Assembly: GCA_037957365.1 (NCBI GenBank)
Contig: JARHVA010003259.1
Span: 869,501-933,500, forward strand
Source: Torreya grandis
Taxonomy: Eukaryota; Streptophyta; Pinopsida; Cupressales; Taxaceae
DNA: 64,000 nt
Reading direction: 5' to 3'
The position numbers and the translations under genes were made by a program. Within the stretch, counting starts at the first letter, position 1. Each line of letters opens with the position of its first letter. The notes below the pieces were generated by a model. It was not told where the DNA came from and did no database searches. It worked only from the letters and a program-made list of their open reading frames with translations. This document shows, piece after piece, positions 35,101 through 47,600 of this stretch.

Positions 35101-35740
35101 AATTTCATAACTTTGTGTAATCATGGGTGATATAAATTGCACTAGTGGGAAGAAGAAGTTAAAGCGTAAAATGACAGATGTAATAGAAGTGATAAGAGAA
35201 AAATAAAGGTATCAAATGTGAAGAATTTGTGAAGGTAATTCTACTATCCATATTGAATTTAATGTCATAAATAATGATGAAATGAATAATGATATTATTC
35301 CAAATTCTATTAGTATACCAAAGTCTAAAAATACAATTATAAATTTTGATAGTATATTGAATTTTAATGCAAGTCCACTTTCAATTTTTTTAGTTTTTAT
35401 TTTTTGTGATGATGATAATATGCATGATGATTTACCCTCTAAAAATGAGTAAAATTTTATGGAAACACTAATTGGATAAATTAATAATAAATAAAATAAT
35501 ATGGAACACCATTCAATGAATAAACTACTAGTGAAGAAAATAATATGGGAATACCATTCAATGAAGAAACTACTAATAAAGATAATGATATGGAAACACC
35601 AACTCAACCAATTTTATCACTAAGAATATCTTCTAGGATTTTAAAAATATGACCCATGTATTTAATTGAAATTGATGAAAACATTTTAACCAATGTGTAA
35701 CAAAATGTCTAACCATAATATGAGAAGAAAATCTAAAAGA
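35100..35740 (+). other. AT-rich lead-in to transposase relic, no clear gene
   Basis: Acidic, Asn-rich translation with stops and a short imperfect repeat (AATATGGAACACCATTCAATGAA near 35,500 and 35,545). It may belong to the relic to the right but has no assignable motif. Confidence 0.3.
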
Positions 35741-37215
35741 ATTTGGGACTAGCACTTTTAAACATTAAATGAATCTCAAAGATTTCAATTGTTTGTTGCA
35801 TTTATGACAATGCTTAGGATGAGACCTACAATGATCACCATAGGACTAATAACATCAACTATTGATGGTCAAAACAAGGAAATTATTGAAAATATATATA
35901 ATGCATACCATAAAGTAGGTGTGAATAAATTACCCAAAGATGGTAACATTGTCTAATGCATAATCAAAACTTGTATCCTATGTTGTCAACCAAAGAAATA
36001 ACACTTGATTAGATAAAAAAGAAGATCATTGAACATAAATAAAAAACATTTGTGCAATCAATTGGGAGATGTAATAGACTTGATGTTACTAATAATAATT
36101 CTTTTTTAGGCTTCCATGAAAATACAAGGCTATAGCTAATGCCCTAAAATATCTACTTTCATAATTTTGGAAAGATAAGACAAGGGTATCATCTAATATA
36201 AAAGATGTAATGAAAAAAGGAGTCAATTCTCATAACTATGAGCCACATCTGAAACATTTTTTAGATATGAATCAAAAAAAATTATACCCTAAATTTGTTC
36301 AAAATATCCATAATTTTATATTAATCAAAGATATTTTGAATTGGTCAAACCCTTCTATGTGAAAATCAATCACACATGCACCACTTGTTGTATGAAACAT
36401 GTTGCATTTTTTATGCATTATGACATTTTTCATCATTTCATTATACTTTTCATATTGAAAACATTTTTCAAGAGTGTGGAATGGAAGCTACACCAAAATT
36501 ATCAAGTCAATTTATTCCAACCATTTTTTATGTAAGACCAGATGGACAATGTTTTTTTATAGCAAAGCATGTTTGTATGGAAATTATAGCATTTGTGATG
36601 GATTGTAAAAACTAAAAAATGTACCCATGAGGAGAGTACACATGGAATTAGAAAAGAATTAGTTAGTTTTAGTAAATATAAATGTATGACATATCAATTA
36701 AAATATGCAAATAAATCCAAAAAAAGTGAACTTGTTATAAAATAAATACAGGTTTATGAATTTATGCTCAAATTTAGGGAGGAAATTGTTTATGACCAGG
36801 CAAGGGAAACACATAGATATTGATGGATAGATGAACAATTTAAGTTTAGTAAGGGCACATTCCCACTTCATACTATTATTTTAGTAATTGACTCTATAGA
36901 AAATTACACACTATAACCATAAATGGAGGTTCAGCCATAGAGTTAAAATTCAATACAAGTTTCCATTTTCATGCATATAGAGTTCATGAATGCACCTAAA
37001 AGTATAGAGCATGATCATAAAATGTTAAGGGATTACCAATTCTATGTAAGTGATGATCGAACACATTCTATATATTATGTGAAAGGTTATTTTTAGATGT
37101 TATATGACATGTTGCGTGAAAGGAACATTACTTTTAATCAACATTATATTTTACTTCAAAATTTAAGAATGCATTAATGTTCTACTGGTTGATTTGAGTT
37201 GCCATGGCCTTATTG
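35740..37215 (+). pseudogene. DDE-type DNA transposase-like relic
   Basis: In shifting plus-strand frames I read RFQLFVAFMTMLRMRPTMI (about 35,780-35,840), CTTCCMKHVAFFMHYDIF (about 36,372-36,430), VRPDGQCFFIAKHVCMEI near 36,530, THGIRKELVSFSKYKCMTYQ near 36,640-36,700, then VYEFMLKFREEIVYDQARE near 36,755-36,810, TIILVIDSIENYTL near 36,873-36,915, FYVSDDRTHSIYYVKGYF near 37,040-37,095 and FKNALMFYWLI near 37,159-37,190. The ordered blocks VID-x-x-ENY, SDD and (Q)FKNA resemble plant and animal transposase-like proteins with a D-D-E core (family patterns DFAENY and SD-x-C-x-GQFKN). I cannot name the superfamily. Many stops and at least two frameshifts make it dead. Confidence 0.55.
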
Positions 37216-38100
37216 AACAGGTTTTATGGCTTCCCCAACATTACTTATGTCAAGGAAATTTAGGCCCCCCTTGTAAACATCACTATAGACACTAAGTGGA
37301 TCCTTGATCTAGGAGAAATCATCAGTTTCAATCTCAAACATCAAATGAGCATGTCATAGAATAGGTCAGATGGACATTTCTATATGATGTTGTATTTAAT
37401 ATATGCAAGAACTATTATGGTCACCCCTCTTGGATAAGAACCATGGGAGAATTTAATTTAATATCCTAAAAATCAAGTATATGATGACCATAGTATATTT
37501 AACATATATAGATTTAGAAAATAGATTCAAATGATAACATATATATTCTATCCTATAGTATATAGGGTATAAATGGGTAGCCTATGCCCAAGATGTTAGA
37601 CCAAATTAAAATATCAATTGGGAAGAAGGGAGATTATTGTCTATGTCTTGAGTACATAATGATCATAATTGAATGCACATTAAAATCTCTATTTTTATTA
37701 CTTCAATGCATCTTAGACAAGATGGATGAACATGAGATAGCATCTCAATAGTCTAATAGTAAATACCAAAATCTAAAATCCAAAAAGATAGGGGTTATCC
37801 ATAAAACCCATCTCAGTATAGTTAGGAAAAAATACATGCAATGCGAACATCTTTAGTAGACAATCAAGCAAATAAACCATTTTAGTTTTAATAAGACTAA
37901 ATTTAGATGTTAGGATCTGAGAGAGGTAATTGATAAAGCTATTAAGTATTATGGAAATTAGATAAAGACTAAGTACATGCATTAATAATACAAATATGAT
38001 CCCATATTTATTAATGTACATGATCATTCAAAATTATATAAGAATATGTAGTCAGTAATAATGTTTATGAAAGTTTCCTAGATAATACAATATGGTCCTA
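37215..38100 (+). other. Unassigned DNA downstream of transposase relic
   Basis: No motif recognised. An 84-codon open stretch on the minus strand (37,773-38,027) is hydrophobic and without family features, and is probably chance in AT-rich DNA. Confidence 0.3.
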
Positions 38101-39190
38101 CCATTGCTCTAGAGGATGCAAAAGAGATAGATAAGGATGAGGAGGATCCTATAAAATAAAAAGATACACTGACTAAAATAGATTGACAAATAAGGGATAC
38201 CATCTTCATAGGTATCCCAAAACTACCATGTGCCACTCCTATAACCATCTCAATGGATGTGGGGATACCCTTGATACCTAATAGACCTATTAAACCTACA
38301 TCGCTAGCCCTTAAGGTTTAGATAACATAAGCACCTCAGGTAATAACTCCTCCTACTCCTCCACTAAGGCCTATCACTACTACTCATCCTCTTATAGTTA
38401 CTTATAAGAGGAAAATGAGGACTCTTAAAAAGACTTTATATGTTCCCAATATCACAAGAATGGAAGAAATGCCACCAGAATATGTAGGGGTGCCACTAAG
38501 TCCTTTGTATACTCAGATTGAAGAGGATCTAAAAATTGGATGACCTAGAAGAAGAGGATAGAATAGATAGTATTTAGGAGGATCTAATGCAAGGTAAAAT
38601 TAATGATCATCCTCATAACCCTCCACTTCATCCTCTAGGTTTCGAAGAATTACAAGTAGTAAATGTTACAAGCACAGAGCCTACTATTACTCAAGAATCT
38701 ACTATGGAAAATAGTCCCAAGGTACCCCTTGTTACTACTATTATTTATATAATGGTTGACATTAGTATTATGTATGGTCCTACCACAAATTATTCATTAT
38801 ATGTAGAGGTGATTTCAATCTAAGCTTCATTTTCTTCCACTATGATAAATCAAGTAATAAATGATCCTTTTGATAACGTTATAATAGAGGCAAGTTCTAA
38901 ATTTTTGCATTCTTTGATTTATTCCATTACTAGTACCACTAACAACACAGAGGATTCTTATGCATCAATCCCATAAAATTTTCAAACATTGACCCGAGCC
39001 CCATTGATTCTTCCTTTTATTTCCACTACTAACCAAAAAACCATAAAGACTCATGTATATTTTAGGACTTGGTGTCCGCATTTGATTTTAATACCTAACT
39101 AGTAAAAATAAGAACTTCTACTTAGTTAGAGATTCCCATTACATAGGACACTCAAATTTACTCTCAAATAGTTTTTGTTTATAATTTATT
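38100..39190 (+). pseudogene. Pro/Thr-rich coding relic of unknown function
   Basis: The plus strand repeatedly gives Pro/Thr/Ile-rich peptides (for example around 38,335-38,400 and the open stretch 38,587-38,823), between acidic tracts near 38,120-38,160 and 38,520-38,580. Such composition, on the same strand as the conserved relic just downstream, suggests one long, low-complexity old protein gene, perhaps of a mobile element. No domain is recognised. Confidence 0.35.
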
Positions 39191-39720
39191 GGACTTGAAA
39201 AAGTAAACCATTAAGAATCCTCCATAAATATAGAGTATAGGTTGGAAAAAGGATCTACCTACTTTTCATAAACCCCCTGAATCCTGATTTTTGTCCTCTA
39301 TGGCTATTAGTCTATCTTCAATATTAATGCAAACCCTAGGTAACCCTTCACCCATACTTTGTCTTTGTCCCAAGCTATTGAGTAAACCTAAATGGTTCTC
39401 CCTTCATAGATACAAAAATTAGAATAAGAAGAATCAACAAGGTAGGAATTAGTTATCACTAAAAAATTAAGGTTTTTGTCTATTTTGACAGAGTCATAAA
39501 CACATTTAAAAGAGTGAGAAGGAATACAATGATGGTTGAGGAGAAGTTATTAAACTTGAAAAATGGGAGTAATTATTCTCATTGGCTAAGAAATGGAAGA
39601 TAAAACTTAGAGACATGGATGATTTTGAAGAAGATCCTATCACCATGGTAGATGCAACTAGAGGTGTAATCAATAAAATGTTCTATGGATTTCAATAGTC
39701 TCAAAAGAGTCTAGAAGAAT
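39190..39720 (+). repeat. Dispersed coding relic, copy A
   Basis: This stretch matches 54,660-55,160 (copy B) in the same orientation, from ACCATTAAGAAT(C/T)CTCCATAAAT through TATTAATGCAAACCCTAGG. Near 39,580-39,690 the plus strand reads KIKLRDMDDFEEDPITMVD then ATRGVINKM; copy B reads KIKLRNMDYFEEYPIKMVD then VTRGLINEM. Agreement at protein level points to an old coding sequence, charged and probably helical, of unknown function. Confidence 0.75.
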
Positions 39721-40660
39721 AAAATATCATTAAGGCTACTATAGATATAATCAATAATGTACATAACTATGCTAAGACACTATACAACATATTTTGATCC
39801 ATAAGATCAACAAGATCACCATCTCGACCAAAATAGGGAAATGTGGTTAGTTTTGATAAGTCCATGAAATAATGGAATGCCAAATTGAGCTTCATAGGAA
39901 AAAAAAAAACTTGACAAAAGGCATATAAACACTTAAATATGTTATTAGCACATGTTTTAACTTTAGCTCAGAATTATGTAATTACCTAGTGGGTTTATTT
40001 ATTAGATTGACACAAAGAAATGTAAGGGTTGGTTTAACAATTTATAAGCCAAGAATAAATGACTATTCAAGTTATCTAAGATATGAGTTTAAAATAATGT
40101 ATGCACCATTGGGCCAAATAGTTTCCAAACACTTTTTTGAAATCTCATTACATATTGTAAGAATAATTTTAAAATAAAATTAGAGAGAACTAATTATAAA
40201 ATCAATGTATAGGTGGTGCCATTAATTACATTTTCCAAAGATAAGGTATCTAAAATCGAGACACTAAATTATTCTTTTAGATCTTCTATGGCCATATCCA
40301 ATATTATTCAAAAATTCCATCATTGATTTTGAGACTATTGAGCTCAATTTTGCATCAATAATGGGTGAGTACAAGAAGTTACATGAATAAGGTAAATTGT
40401 ACACTTCAATAGAATCATCATCATCTCAAGCTCAACCTTCAAAAACTACGTCTATGTTCCTTGTATATACTATAGTATATACTTAGATAGGACAAGTGCT
40501 TGTTACCTCACAAACTATTGCACCTACACTTCCACCTTTAATGAAAGCTACCGCCTCAACTCAAATTTTGGTAATAATGGCTACACATTTTATTTTAGTA
40601 GGATATGCCATGATGGAACCCTAGTTATTTAAGTTAAATTAAAATGGTACTTCTAACCAA
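39720..40660 (+). pseudogene. Continuation of unknown coding relic
   Basis: A plus-strand open stretch at 39,989-40,177 and further fragments follow copy A. A Pro/Thr-rich tail around 40,420-40,570 resembles in composition the tract at 38.3 kb. No domain is recognised. The relic ends without a clear boundary. Confidence 0.3.
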
Positions 40661-41783
40661 TACTTTGTGCGAGTCATGATCTATTTTATCATTAGTTACG
40701 ACTTATTTTGTATGAAAGATATTTTGAGTCTAAATTAGGATTATATTTAATATATTATAGGCATACACAAATTTTATGTCTTTTGACATACATTCTTAAT
40801 TTAGACACTATAAAATTAGACCTAGATTTTAGGATGAGGCATCCCCATCCTAAACTATAAGTGCACATTTATCCCTCATTCTTAAGGGAGGAGAATTTTT
40901 GAAATAAATAAAAACAAGGAATGTTTTTCATTGTTATGTATGTTTGTGTTAAAGTGTTGTCTCTTGTAATTTTTTTATACCTCACGAGTAATTTTCATTA
41001 ATTTCATATAATATATAATAGGTTGTGTGAATGTTTGTTTGAAATTATTCCAATTAGATGAATTGTTAATTTGAGTTATCATTAATTATAAATCATACAT
41101 ATTACTAGTTGGAGACATGGGACATGATATACAATTTAGTTCTAACCATATCTTTGATTGTAGTCAATAAGTATGTTACAATTGTTTCCTTTGAAAATTA
41201 AATTTATCTCTATGTGTATTGTGCTAACATCAATTTACATTAGATATTAGTTCTTGAAAGTTGCCCTACCTAAAGAGCTTACTTGGAAGGGTTTAGTCCT
41301 TTGTTGAGTCATAGAACCCATTTTTATACCTTTACCTTCCCTCATTTTTACCCCTTTTTGTACATGTTCACCTAAGATTAGATCCATACATCCACCTAAA
41401 ATATAAATTATACATCCATCATATCAAACCATCCTCATTTAATAACCACGTTGCTCATTAATATTCCAACACGTGGTTATTTATAAAACTTAGACTTACA
41501 ACTCATGCCTTAGAGTGAATCTTTTGCTAATCCTAAATGTTAGGGAGATTATTTTAATAACCTTTCGTGTGCATAAAACCCACATCAACACATATTATAA
41601 ACAACATTCATCTACTTCTTTGGCTCCTTATCATTTCCACTCACAAATATAATATGTGATTTTCTATTTATGATATTTCATGTAAAAATCACATGGTGTG
41701 TTTCTAGCTTAAATACAATCCAAAATAATATATACCCAAAAATTATAAGTAAAAGTGATGTATTCACACGTGTAAAAATAATA
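40660..41783. other. AT-rich DNA, no gene seen
   Basis: Nothing assignable between the unknown relic and the GT microsatellite. Confidence 0.4.
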
Positions 41784-41800
41784 TGTGTGTGTGTGTGTGT

Positions 41801-41851
<51 letters not shown>
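41784..41851. repeat. (GT)n microsatellite, 68 bp
   Basis: Almost pure TG dinucleotides with one TA interruption near 41,804. It creates spurious Cys/Val and His/Thr open frames on the two strands. Confidence 0.95.
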
Positions 41852-42240
41852 GGCATAAGGCTACAATGTTATTTGATTTTAGTAGACAATTGGTAAGGCT
41901 TATGCTTGTATATTTATTACACTGATAAGCATGCACTTACTTGACTAAGTCTTTCCTTTTTACTCATTTTATGGATCTTATACTCTTTTGAAGGATGAAT
42001 ATGATCAAATTATCCAACTTACAACATCTTTCATGAATTGGTGTGACTACATGGTAGTGTCAATTATGGTTTTTATTGATTTGGATTCCATCAAAGATAT
42101 TAACAACATTGATGTGTTGACAAATATTTGATTTGCTATGTTGAGTGTTATTTATATTTTTCCCCTATGTTTTAATGTACACATATGGATGCAGAGGTTC
42201 TCCTAATGCATTATCAGTGAAAAATTAATGTTAGATTAGG
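41852..42240. other. Flank of the retrotransposon array, no gene seen
   Basis: Ordinary AT-rich DNA up to the target duplication. Confidence 0.4.
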
Positions 42241-42245
42241 CATGT
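42241..42245 (+). repeat. Left target-site duplication of array (CATGT)
   Basis: CATGT directly precedes LTR 1 and is repeated exactly at 54,040-54,044 after LTR 4. No other LTR in the array has such flanks; the inner LTRs abut polypurine tracts and primer binding sites. Confidence 0.9.
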
Positions 42246-43072
42246 TGTTAAGACCTAGGAAGCACAAGTGATTACCATATACAAGCAAGTAACAAGGGAA
42301 TTAAACCAGAAGCAATAAGTAACTAGAAACCAGAAACAACACAGAATTTGAGAGACAATACAATCTTGTATTCAACTCATCCAGAAAGAAAATACAATCA
42401 AGAAGATGCCACACTCTTCTCACACCTATGAGGCTTCCCACACCTCTAGTGCTCCCAGTAATTCTCAATCAAGAGTTCTCTCTCTCAATTACGGTCCCAA
42501 CAAACAACTCAAACACAGATTTATTGTTCACCTCCAACCAGTCAATAACAATACTGCCAGTACCAAGCACTCAAAAGTACTTCAAGTGGATCTCCTTAAT
42601 CTTGCAACCTAGAAATCAACCTGATCTTACTTACCATGCAGATCTTCTACCTGATCTTGCACAACCTGCAGACCAACTGATCTTACAATTGGAAGGATCT
42701 CTTCCTTGCCTTTCCTTAATTACAGTACAGCCCATGAGTCTCTTAAATAGACCTCATGCAAACAATAATTAGACTTTCTTAATTACAATAATTAGACATG
42801 CAACTCAAGACTATAATTAGCCTTTAACATGCAAACTAGTCATTTAACAACTAACTATTCGTGCAACAAATAGTTCTAGAATGCACAAGCGACTGACGTC
42901 GGTCCCTATCTGCCTAGAGATGATCGACATTGGCTGATATCTGACCAATGTCGGCAGCTTCTTGTCCAACCATGATCGACATCAGTTGGCCTAACTGATG
43001 CCAGTGACTATGATACTCAACAACCTCCTCCAATGTCTACATCAATGAATCTTTTAGCTCCACAACCTAATA
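42246..43072 (-). repeat. Array LTR 1 (827 bp, outermost left)
   Basis: Starts TGTTAAGACCTAGG after the target duplication and ends CCTAATA next to the polypurine tract. It has the same length as LTR 4 and none of the deletions of LTR 2 and LTR 3. It holds palindromic ACGT-containing motifs near 42,890-43,010. Confidence 0.93.
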
Positions 43073-43086
43073 ATCTCCCACTTGGA
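43073..43086 (-). other. Polypurine tract of array unit 1
   Basis: The minus strand reads TCCAAGTGGGAGAT directly before the LTR start, the typical copia tract. The same tract occurs at 46,696-46,709 and 50,326-50,339 for units 2 and 3. Confidence 0.85.
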
Positions 43087-43960
43087 GATAAATAGCTACA
43101 CCTGTACATGTACTTATACACCATCTAATTTGTTTTCTAGCTTGTATTCCTCTTCAAGTTTAGTCTTGAAGACCAACCACCACACATCCAGTGGTGCAAC
43201 ACCTGTCAACCAAGTAACCTACCATATCTGATTCTACATATCCATGTAGAGAAGTGCTTGACCCTGCATCGCATGTATACCTACTGCTAGTCCCTCTCAG
43301 ATACCTGAGAATCCACTAAACTACATTATAGTGTTTCTTTCTTGCACTGACCACAAACTCACTGACAACTCCCACTGCTTGGGAAAACTCAGGTCTAGTA
43401 CACAAGTACTTAACCTCATCATGTGATTGGGGACCCTGTTCTGTGAACTATCCATCCATAGGTGTGCTTGCCATTTTTGCATCCTGCACTACCTTCACAC
43501 AATCATCCTGAGACAACATCAACCTGTGATCTTCTCTGTCTCTAGGAATACTCATGCCAAAGAATCTTGATGCTCCCAGATTCTTCATGACATACCTCTA
43601 AACTAACTTTACCTTTAGCTCAAAAACTCCCTGCATGTGTGACCTTGCAACAAGCATACACACTACATATAGTAACAAGATAATGTAGCTAATATTATCC
43701 AACTTGGTAAAGAAAACACAATGGTTACCATGACATTCACTAAAGCCTTACTTTGTCATCCACCTATCAAACCTCCATTGCCCTGCAGCTTCCTCAAGAC
43801 CATATACCCTGGCCTTCCATCTCACATGTCCATTCTCTCTCTTCTTTAACCTGGCTGGAAACTCTACCAAACCTCCCATTTGGTTCTCTCCCAAGGAATC
43901 AAATTCCTCATCCATGCTATGCTCCCACTATTTGTTGGATTCTACCTGCTCTACTTCTTT
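43087..43960 (-). pseudogene. Array unit 1: RT 3' part and RNase H relic
   Basis: Minus-strand text gives ARVYGLEEAAGQW near 43,795-43,835 (family pattern SLYGLKQAPRQW), IILLLYVVCMLVARS near 43,640-43,680 (family YVDDMLIA), CTRPEFSQAVGVVSEFVV near 43,360-43,410 and WILRYLRGTSS near 43,300-43,330. The catalytic Asp-Asp of YVDD reads Val-Cys (43,655-43,669), as in units 2 and 3. The front half of RT is missing. Frame changes occur between the islands. The end of RNase H is cut before the polypurine tract. Confidence 0.8.
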
Positions 43961-44440
43961 AAAACTTCTTGGTTCTTGACCATCAGTGAGCAACAAGTAG
44001 TGTAAAGAAGGGGAATAATGAATTCAAGGCTTACTTACCCTTTCAGTCCTCCACATGGGTGTTTGAGACTCCTTGACAGCTTGTTGTCCGCCCATAATCC
44101 ATTTTAATAGTGATCGATGTCAGTCACTTCTCAGTTTGCATCTAACCGACGTCGATTCCATGTGACTAAGCTGTCTACTGACATCAGTCTTAACCTACCT
44201 CACACTACCAACTCTGGGCTGCACATGACCGATGTTAGCACTTGTTTCTTCGATGTTGATTCCCCCTGACTGATGTTGGTACCTGTGTTTACCTGTGACT
44301 GATGACTTTTTACCCGTGAGCTTACTTTGAATCATTCCCTTGTTCAAACTGCCCTGCTCAGAATTATTCAGCCCTTGTGACAGATCTCTGTCTGTCATCT
44401 CCTCTTTGAACACCAAGACTTTCCTGTTCTTGTCAAAAAC
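43960..44440 (-). pseudogene. Array unit 1: post-deletion linker
   Basis: After the KSDVFD remnant the frame runs NRKVLVFKEEMTDRD and then a Ser/Gly/Gln-rich tract to about 44,195. In complete relatives about 500 residues of integrase and following sequence separate these motifs, so this is a deletion junction. The same junction is found in all three units. The region 44,080-44,300 also carries several copies of the GACGTC-type palindrome found in the LTR. Confidence 0.7.
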
Positions 44441-45001
44441 ATCAGACTTTCTCTTTGTGCAATAGACACGCTCTTTTCTTGTAGCATGTGTATCAAGAAA
44501 CCTCACTTTATTTTGTTGGTTACAGAAATCTCAATCTATGCTATTTGGATCTAAACTTTTACCTTTTGACTCAAGAACATGCATCTCCTTCTTATTCATG
44601 TGACCAAGCCTACGAAGCCACAACTTTAAATCTACAGCTGAAGTAGATAAACCAAAAGGAGAATCAATAATACAAGTAGATAGATAAAGAGTACCTACTT
44701 TCTTACCTCTTGCTAAAACAAGTGCACCCTTGGTAACCTTCCAAGAGTCCACTGTGAGAGTTACTGTGCATCCCTCATCACCCAAACTTCCTATAGAAAT
44801 CAAATTCTGCTATAGGACTGAGATATGTATGACTTCCTTCAACACCCATGTGTTTCCCGTCTACAATTTCAGCTTCACTTTCCCTTTGCTAACCATTTGA
44901 CAAGGCTTACCATCCCCTAAATAAATTTCTCCAAAGTCTCCCTAGACATACTCATGAAAAAATTCCCTATTTGGGGATGCATGGAAAGAGGCACCAAAAT
45001 C
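44440..45001 (-). pseudogene. Array unit 1: protease and pre-integrase relic
   Basis: The active-site block reads WVLDFGASFHASP at about 44,980-45,010; the catalytic DSG is DFG (44,993-45,001). After an amber stop in EYV-stop-GDFGEIYLGDG it continues through ISIGSLGDEGCTVTL and KLWLRRLGHMNKKEMHVL, the pre-integrase domain (family LWHxRLGHMSxxGM), with the conserved His replaced by Arg. It ends at RVYCTKRKSDVFD, a remnant of the integrase N-terminal part. The integrase D-D-E core is absent. Confidence 0.8.
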
Positions 45002-45103
45002 TAAAACCCAAGATTCTAATTTATCCAAGAAACATACCAGAGCATCCTGTGCAACAATACCTGCATCACCTGCTTCTTCAGTTCCTTCATGCTGATCTTC
45101 AAC

Positions 45104-45850
45104 CAACCAACAATCTTTCTTTACATGCCCTTTCTTTCCACAATTCTAACAAATTTTCCTGCCGGACCTAGATCTAGATCTCCTACCTATCTTTGACCTT
45201 GATTTCCCTTGCTCGATCTTTTCTCTTTGCCTTCCCCTATTTTCAACACTCAAAGCATTCCCTGATGATTCACCTATGCTTTTCCTACAAATTTCTTCAT
45301 TCAAGATTACACTAACAAGATCATCCACTTTCAAGATATTTGAAGCAGACACAGTATTACTAACTGCCATTACCAAACTATCCCAACTTTTAGGTAATGA
45401 GCAAAAGATTAAAAAAGCCTTAATTTCATCATCAAAAACAATATTGACTAAAACTAACTGGTTTACCAAACCATGGAAATCACTAAGATGACTATGTACC
45501 GATCCACCTTCCTGCATTTTCAAATTAAATAATTGCTTCATAAGAAATACCTTATTCAAAGCTGAGGGTTTTTCATATAAATTTGCCAAAGATTCTATCA
45601 ACTCTACTATTGTCTTAGCCTGTGATAAGTTAGAAATCACAGATGATGCAAGACTCAACCTTATAGTTCACAGAGCCTTTCGATCAAGAACATTCCATTC
45701 CTCATCCTTCATATCCAGGGGCTTGCATGCAACCCCACCCAATGGTAAGTATAGATCTTTTTGATACAGATAATCCTCTATCTTTATCCTCCATAATTGA
45801 TAGTTTGTGCCATTGAATTTCTCCATTCTTAGCTTACTTTCGTCTGCCAT
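45104..45850 (-). pseudogene. Array unit 1: copia gag
   Basis: Start chosen at 45,850 (MADESKLRMEKFNGTNYQLW), the normal opening of this Gag family. It runs through the UBN2 capsid tracts LYEKPSALNKVFLMKQLFNL, GLVNQLVLVNIVFDDEI and LCSLPxSWDSLVMAVSNT-like sequence. Stops: TGA after DRKAL (about 45,668) and TAG at 45,146-45,148 inside the zinc knuckle (C-stop-NCGKKGHVKKDC, 45,110-45,151), where Trp is usual. An Arg/Ser-rich basic tract precedes the knuckle. Without the stops it would have the usual gag length. Confidence 0.88.
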
Positions 45851-45927
45851 TGCTATACTCCCACTCAATCAGAAACCCCTGAGAGTGACCTGTAATCAAA
45901 CACAAACACCTGCTCCCTATAACCTTA

Positions 45928-45939
45928 GCTCTAATACCA
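45928..45939 (-). other. Primer binding site, unit 1
   Basis: The minus strand reads TGGTATTAGAGC, one base from the initiator-Met-tRNA complement TGGTATCAGAGC, two bases inside LTR 2. Unit 2 has the same one-base variant (49,569-49,580); unit 3 is exact (53,199-53,210). Confidence 0.9.
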
Positions 45940-45941
45940 AC

Positions 45942-46695
45942 TATTAGGACCTAAGAAGCACAACTGATTACCATATACAAGCAACTAACCACAAAATTAA
46001 ACTAGAAGTAATAAGTAACTAGAAACCAAAAATAACACAAAATTTGAGAGACAATACAATCTTGTATTCAACTCATCTAGAAAGAAAATACAATCAAGAA
46101 GATGCCACACTCTTCTCACACCTATGAGGCTTCCCACACCTCTAGACAAACAACTCAAACACAGAGTTGTTGTTCACCTCCAACCAGTCAGTAACAATAC
46201 TGCCAGTACCAAGCACTCAAAAGTACTTCAAGTAGATCTCCTTAATTTTGCAACAACCTATAAATCAACTTGATCTTACTTACCATGTAGATCTTCTACC
46301 TGATCTTACAATTGGAAGGATCTCTTCCTTGCCTTTCCTTAATTATAATATAGCCCATGAGTCTCTTAAATAGACCTCATGCAAACAAGAATTAGACTTT
46401 CTTAATTACAAGAATTACGCATGCAACTCAAGACTATAATTAGCCTTTAACATGCAAATTGGTCATTCAACAACTAACTGTTCATGTAACAAATAGTTCT
46501 GGAATGCACAGGCGACTGATATTGGTCCCTGTCTGCCTAGAGATGACCAAAATCAGTCGATATCTAATCAATGTCAGCAACTTCCTATCCACCCCTGACC
46601 GACATCGATTGGCCTGACCGATGCTGGTGACTGTGACACTCAGCAACCTCCTCCAATGTCTACACCAGTGAAGCTTTTAGCTCTACAACCTAACA
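45942..46695 (-). repeat. Array LTR 2 (754 bp)
   Basis: Matches LTR 1 but lacks about 50 bp after CACACCTCTAG near 46,145 (the GTGCTCCCAGTAATTCTC... portion) plus smaller gaps. It is shared by units 1 and 2. Confidence 0.92.
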
Positions 46696-47600
46696 ATCTC
46701 CCACTTGGAGATAAATAGCTACACTTGTACATGTACCTGTACATCGTCTAATTTGTTTCTTGGCTTGTATTCCTCTTCAAGTTTAGTCTTGAAGACCAAC
46801 CACCACACATCATGTGGTGTAACACCTATCAACCAAGTAACCTACCATATCTGATTCTACATATCCATGTAGAGAAGTGCTTGACCCTGCATCACATGTA
46901 TACCTACTGTTAGTCCCTCTCAGATACCTGAGAATCCACTAAACTGCTTTCTAGTACTTCTTTCTTGGATTGACTACAAACTCACTGACAACTCCCACTA
47001 CTTGGAAAAACTCAGGTCTAGTACACATGTACTTAACCTCATCATTTGATTGGGGACCCTATTCTATGAACTGTCCATCCATAGGTGCGCTTGTCATTTT
47101 TGCATCCTACACTACCTTCACACAATCATCTTGAGACAACATCAACCTGTGATTTTCCCTATCTCTAGGAATACTCATGCCAAAGAATCTTATTGCTCCC
47201 AAATTCTTCATGACATACCTCTAAACTAACTTTTCCTTTAGCTTAGAAACTCCCTACATGTGTGACCCTGCAACAAGCATACACACTACATACATTAATA
47301 GAATAATGTAGCTAATATTATCCAACTTGGTATAGAAAACACAATGGTTACCATGACATTGACTAAAGCCCTGCTTTGTCATCCACCTGTCAAACCTCCA
47401 TTGTCCTGTAGCCTGCTCAAGACCATATACCCTAGCCTTCTATTTCATGTGTCCATTCTCTCTCTTCTTTAACCTGACTGGCAACTCTACCAAACCTCCC
47501 ATTTGGTTCTCTCCAAAAAAATCAGCTTCCTCATCCATGCCATGCTCCCACTATTTGTTGGATTTTACCTGCTCTACTTCTTTAAAACTTCTTGGTTCTT
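46696..47600 (-). pseudogene. Array unit 2: RT 3' part and RNase H relic
   Basis: Same islands as unit 1, with more frame damage. The catalytic box again reads YVVC (47,278-47,292). Followed on the left by its polypurine tract and LTR 2. Confidence 0.75.

Noticed and set aside
41670..41936. Open frames on both strands rich in Cys/Val and His/Thr
   Set aside because: Translation of the GT microsatellite.
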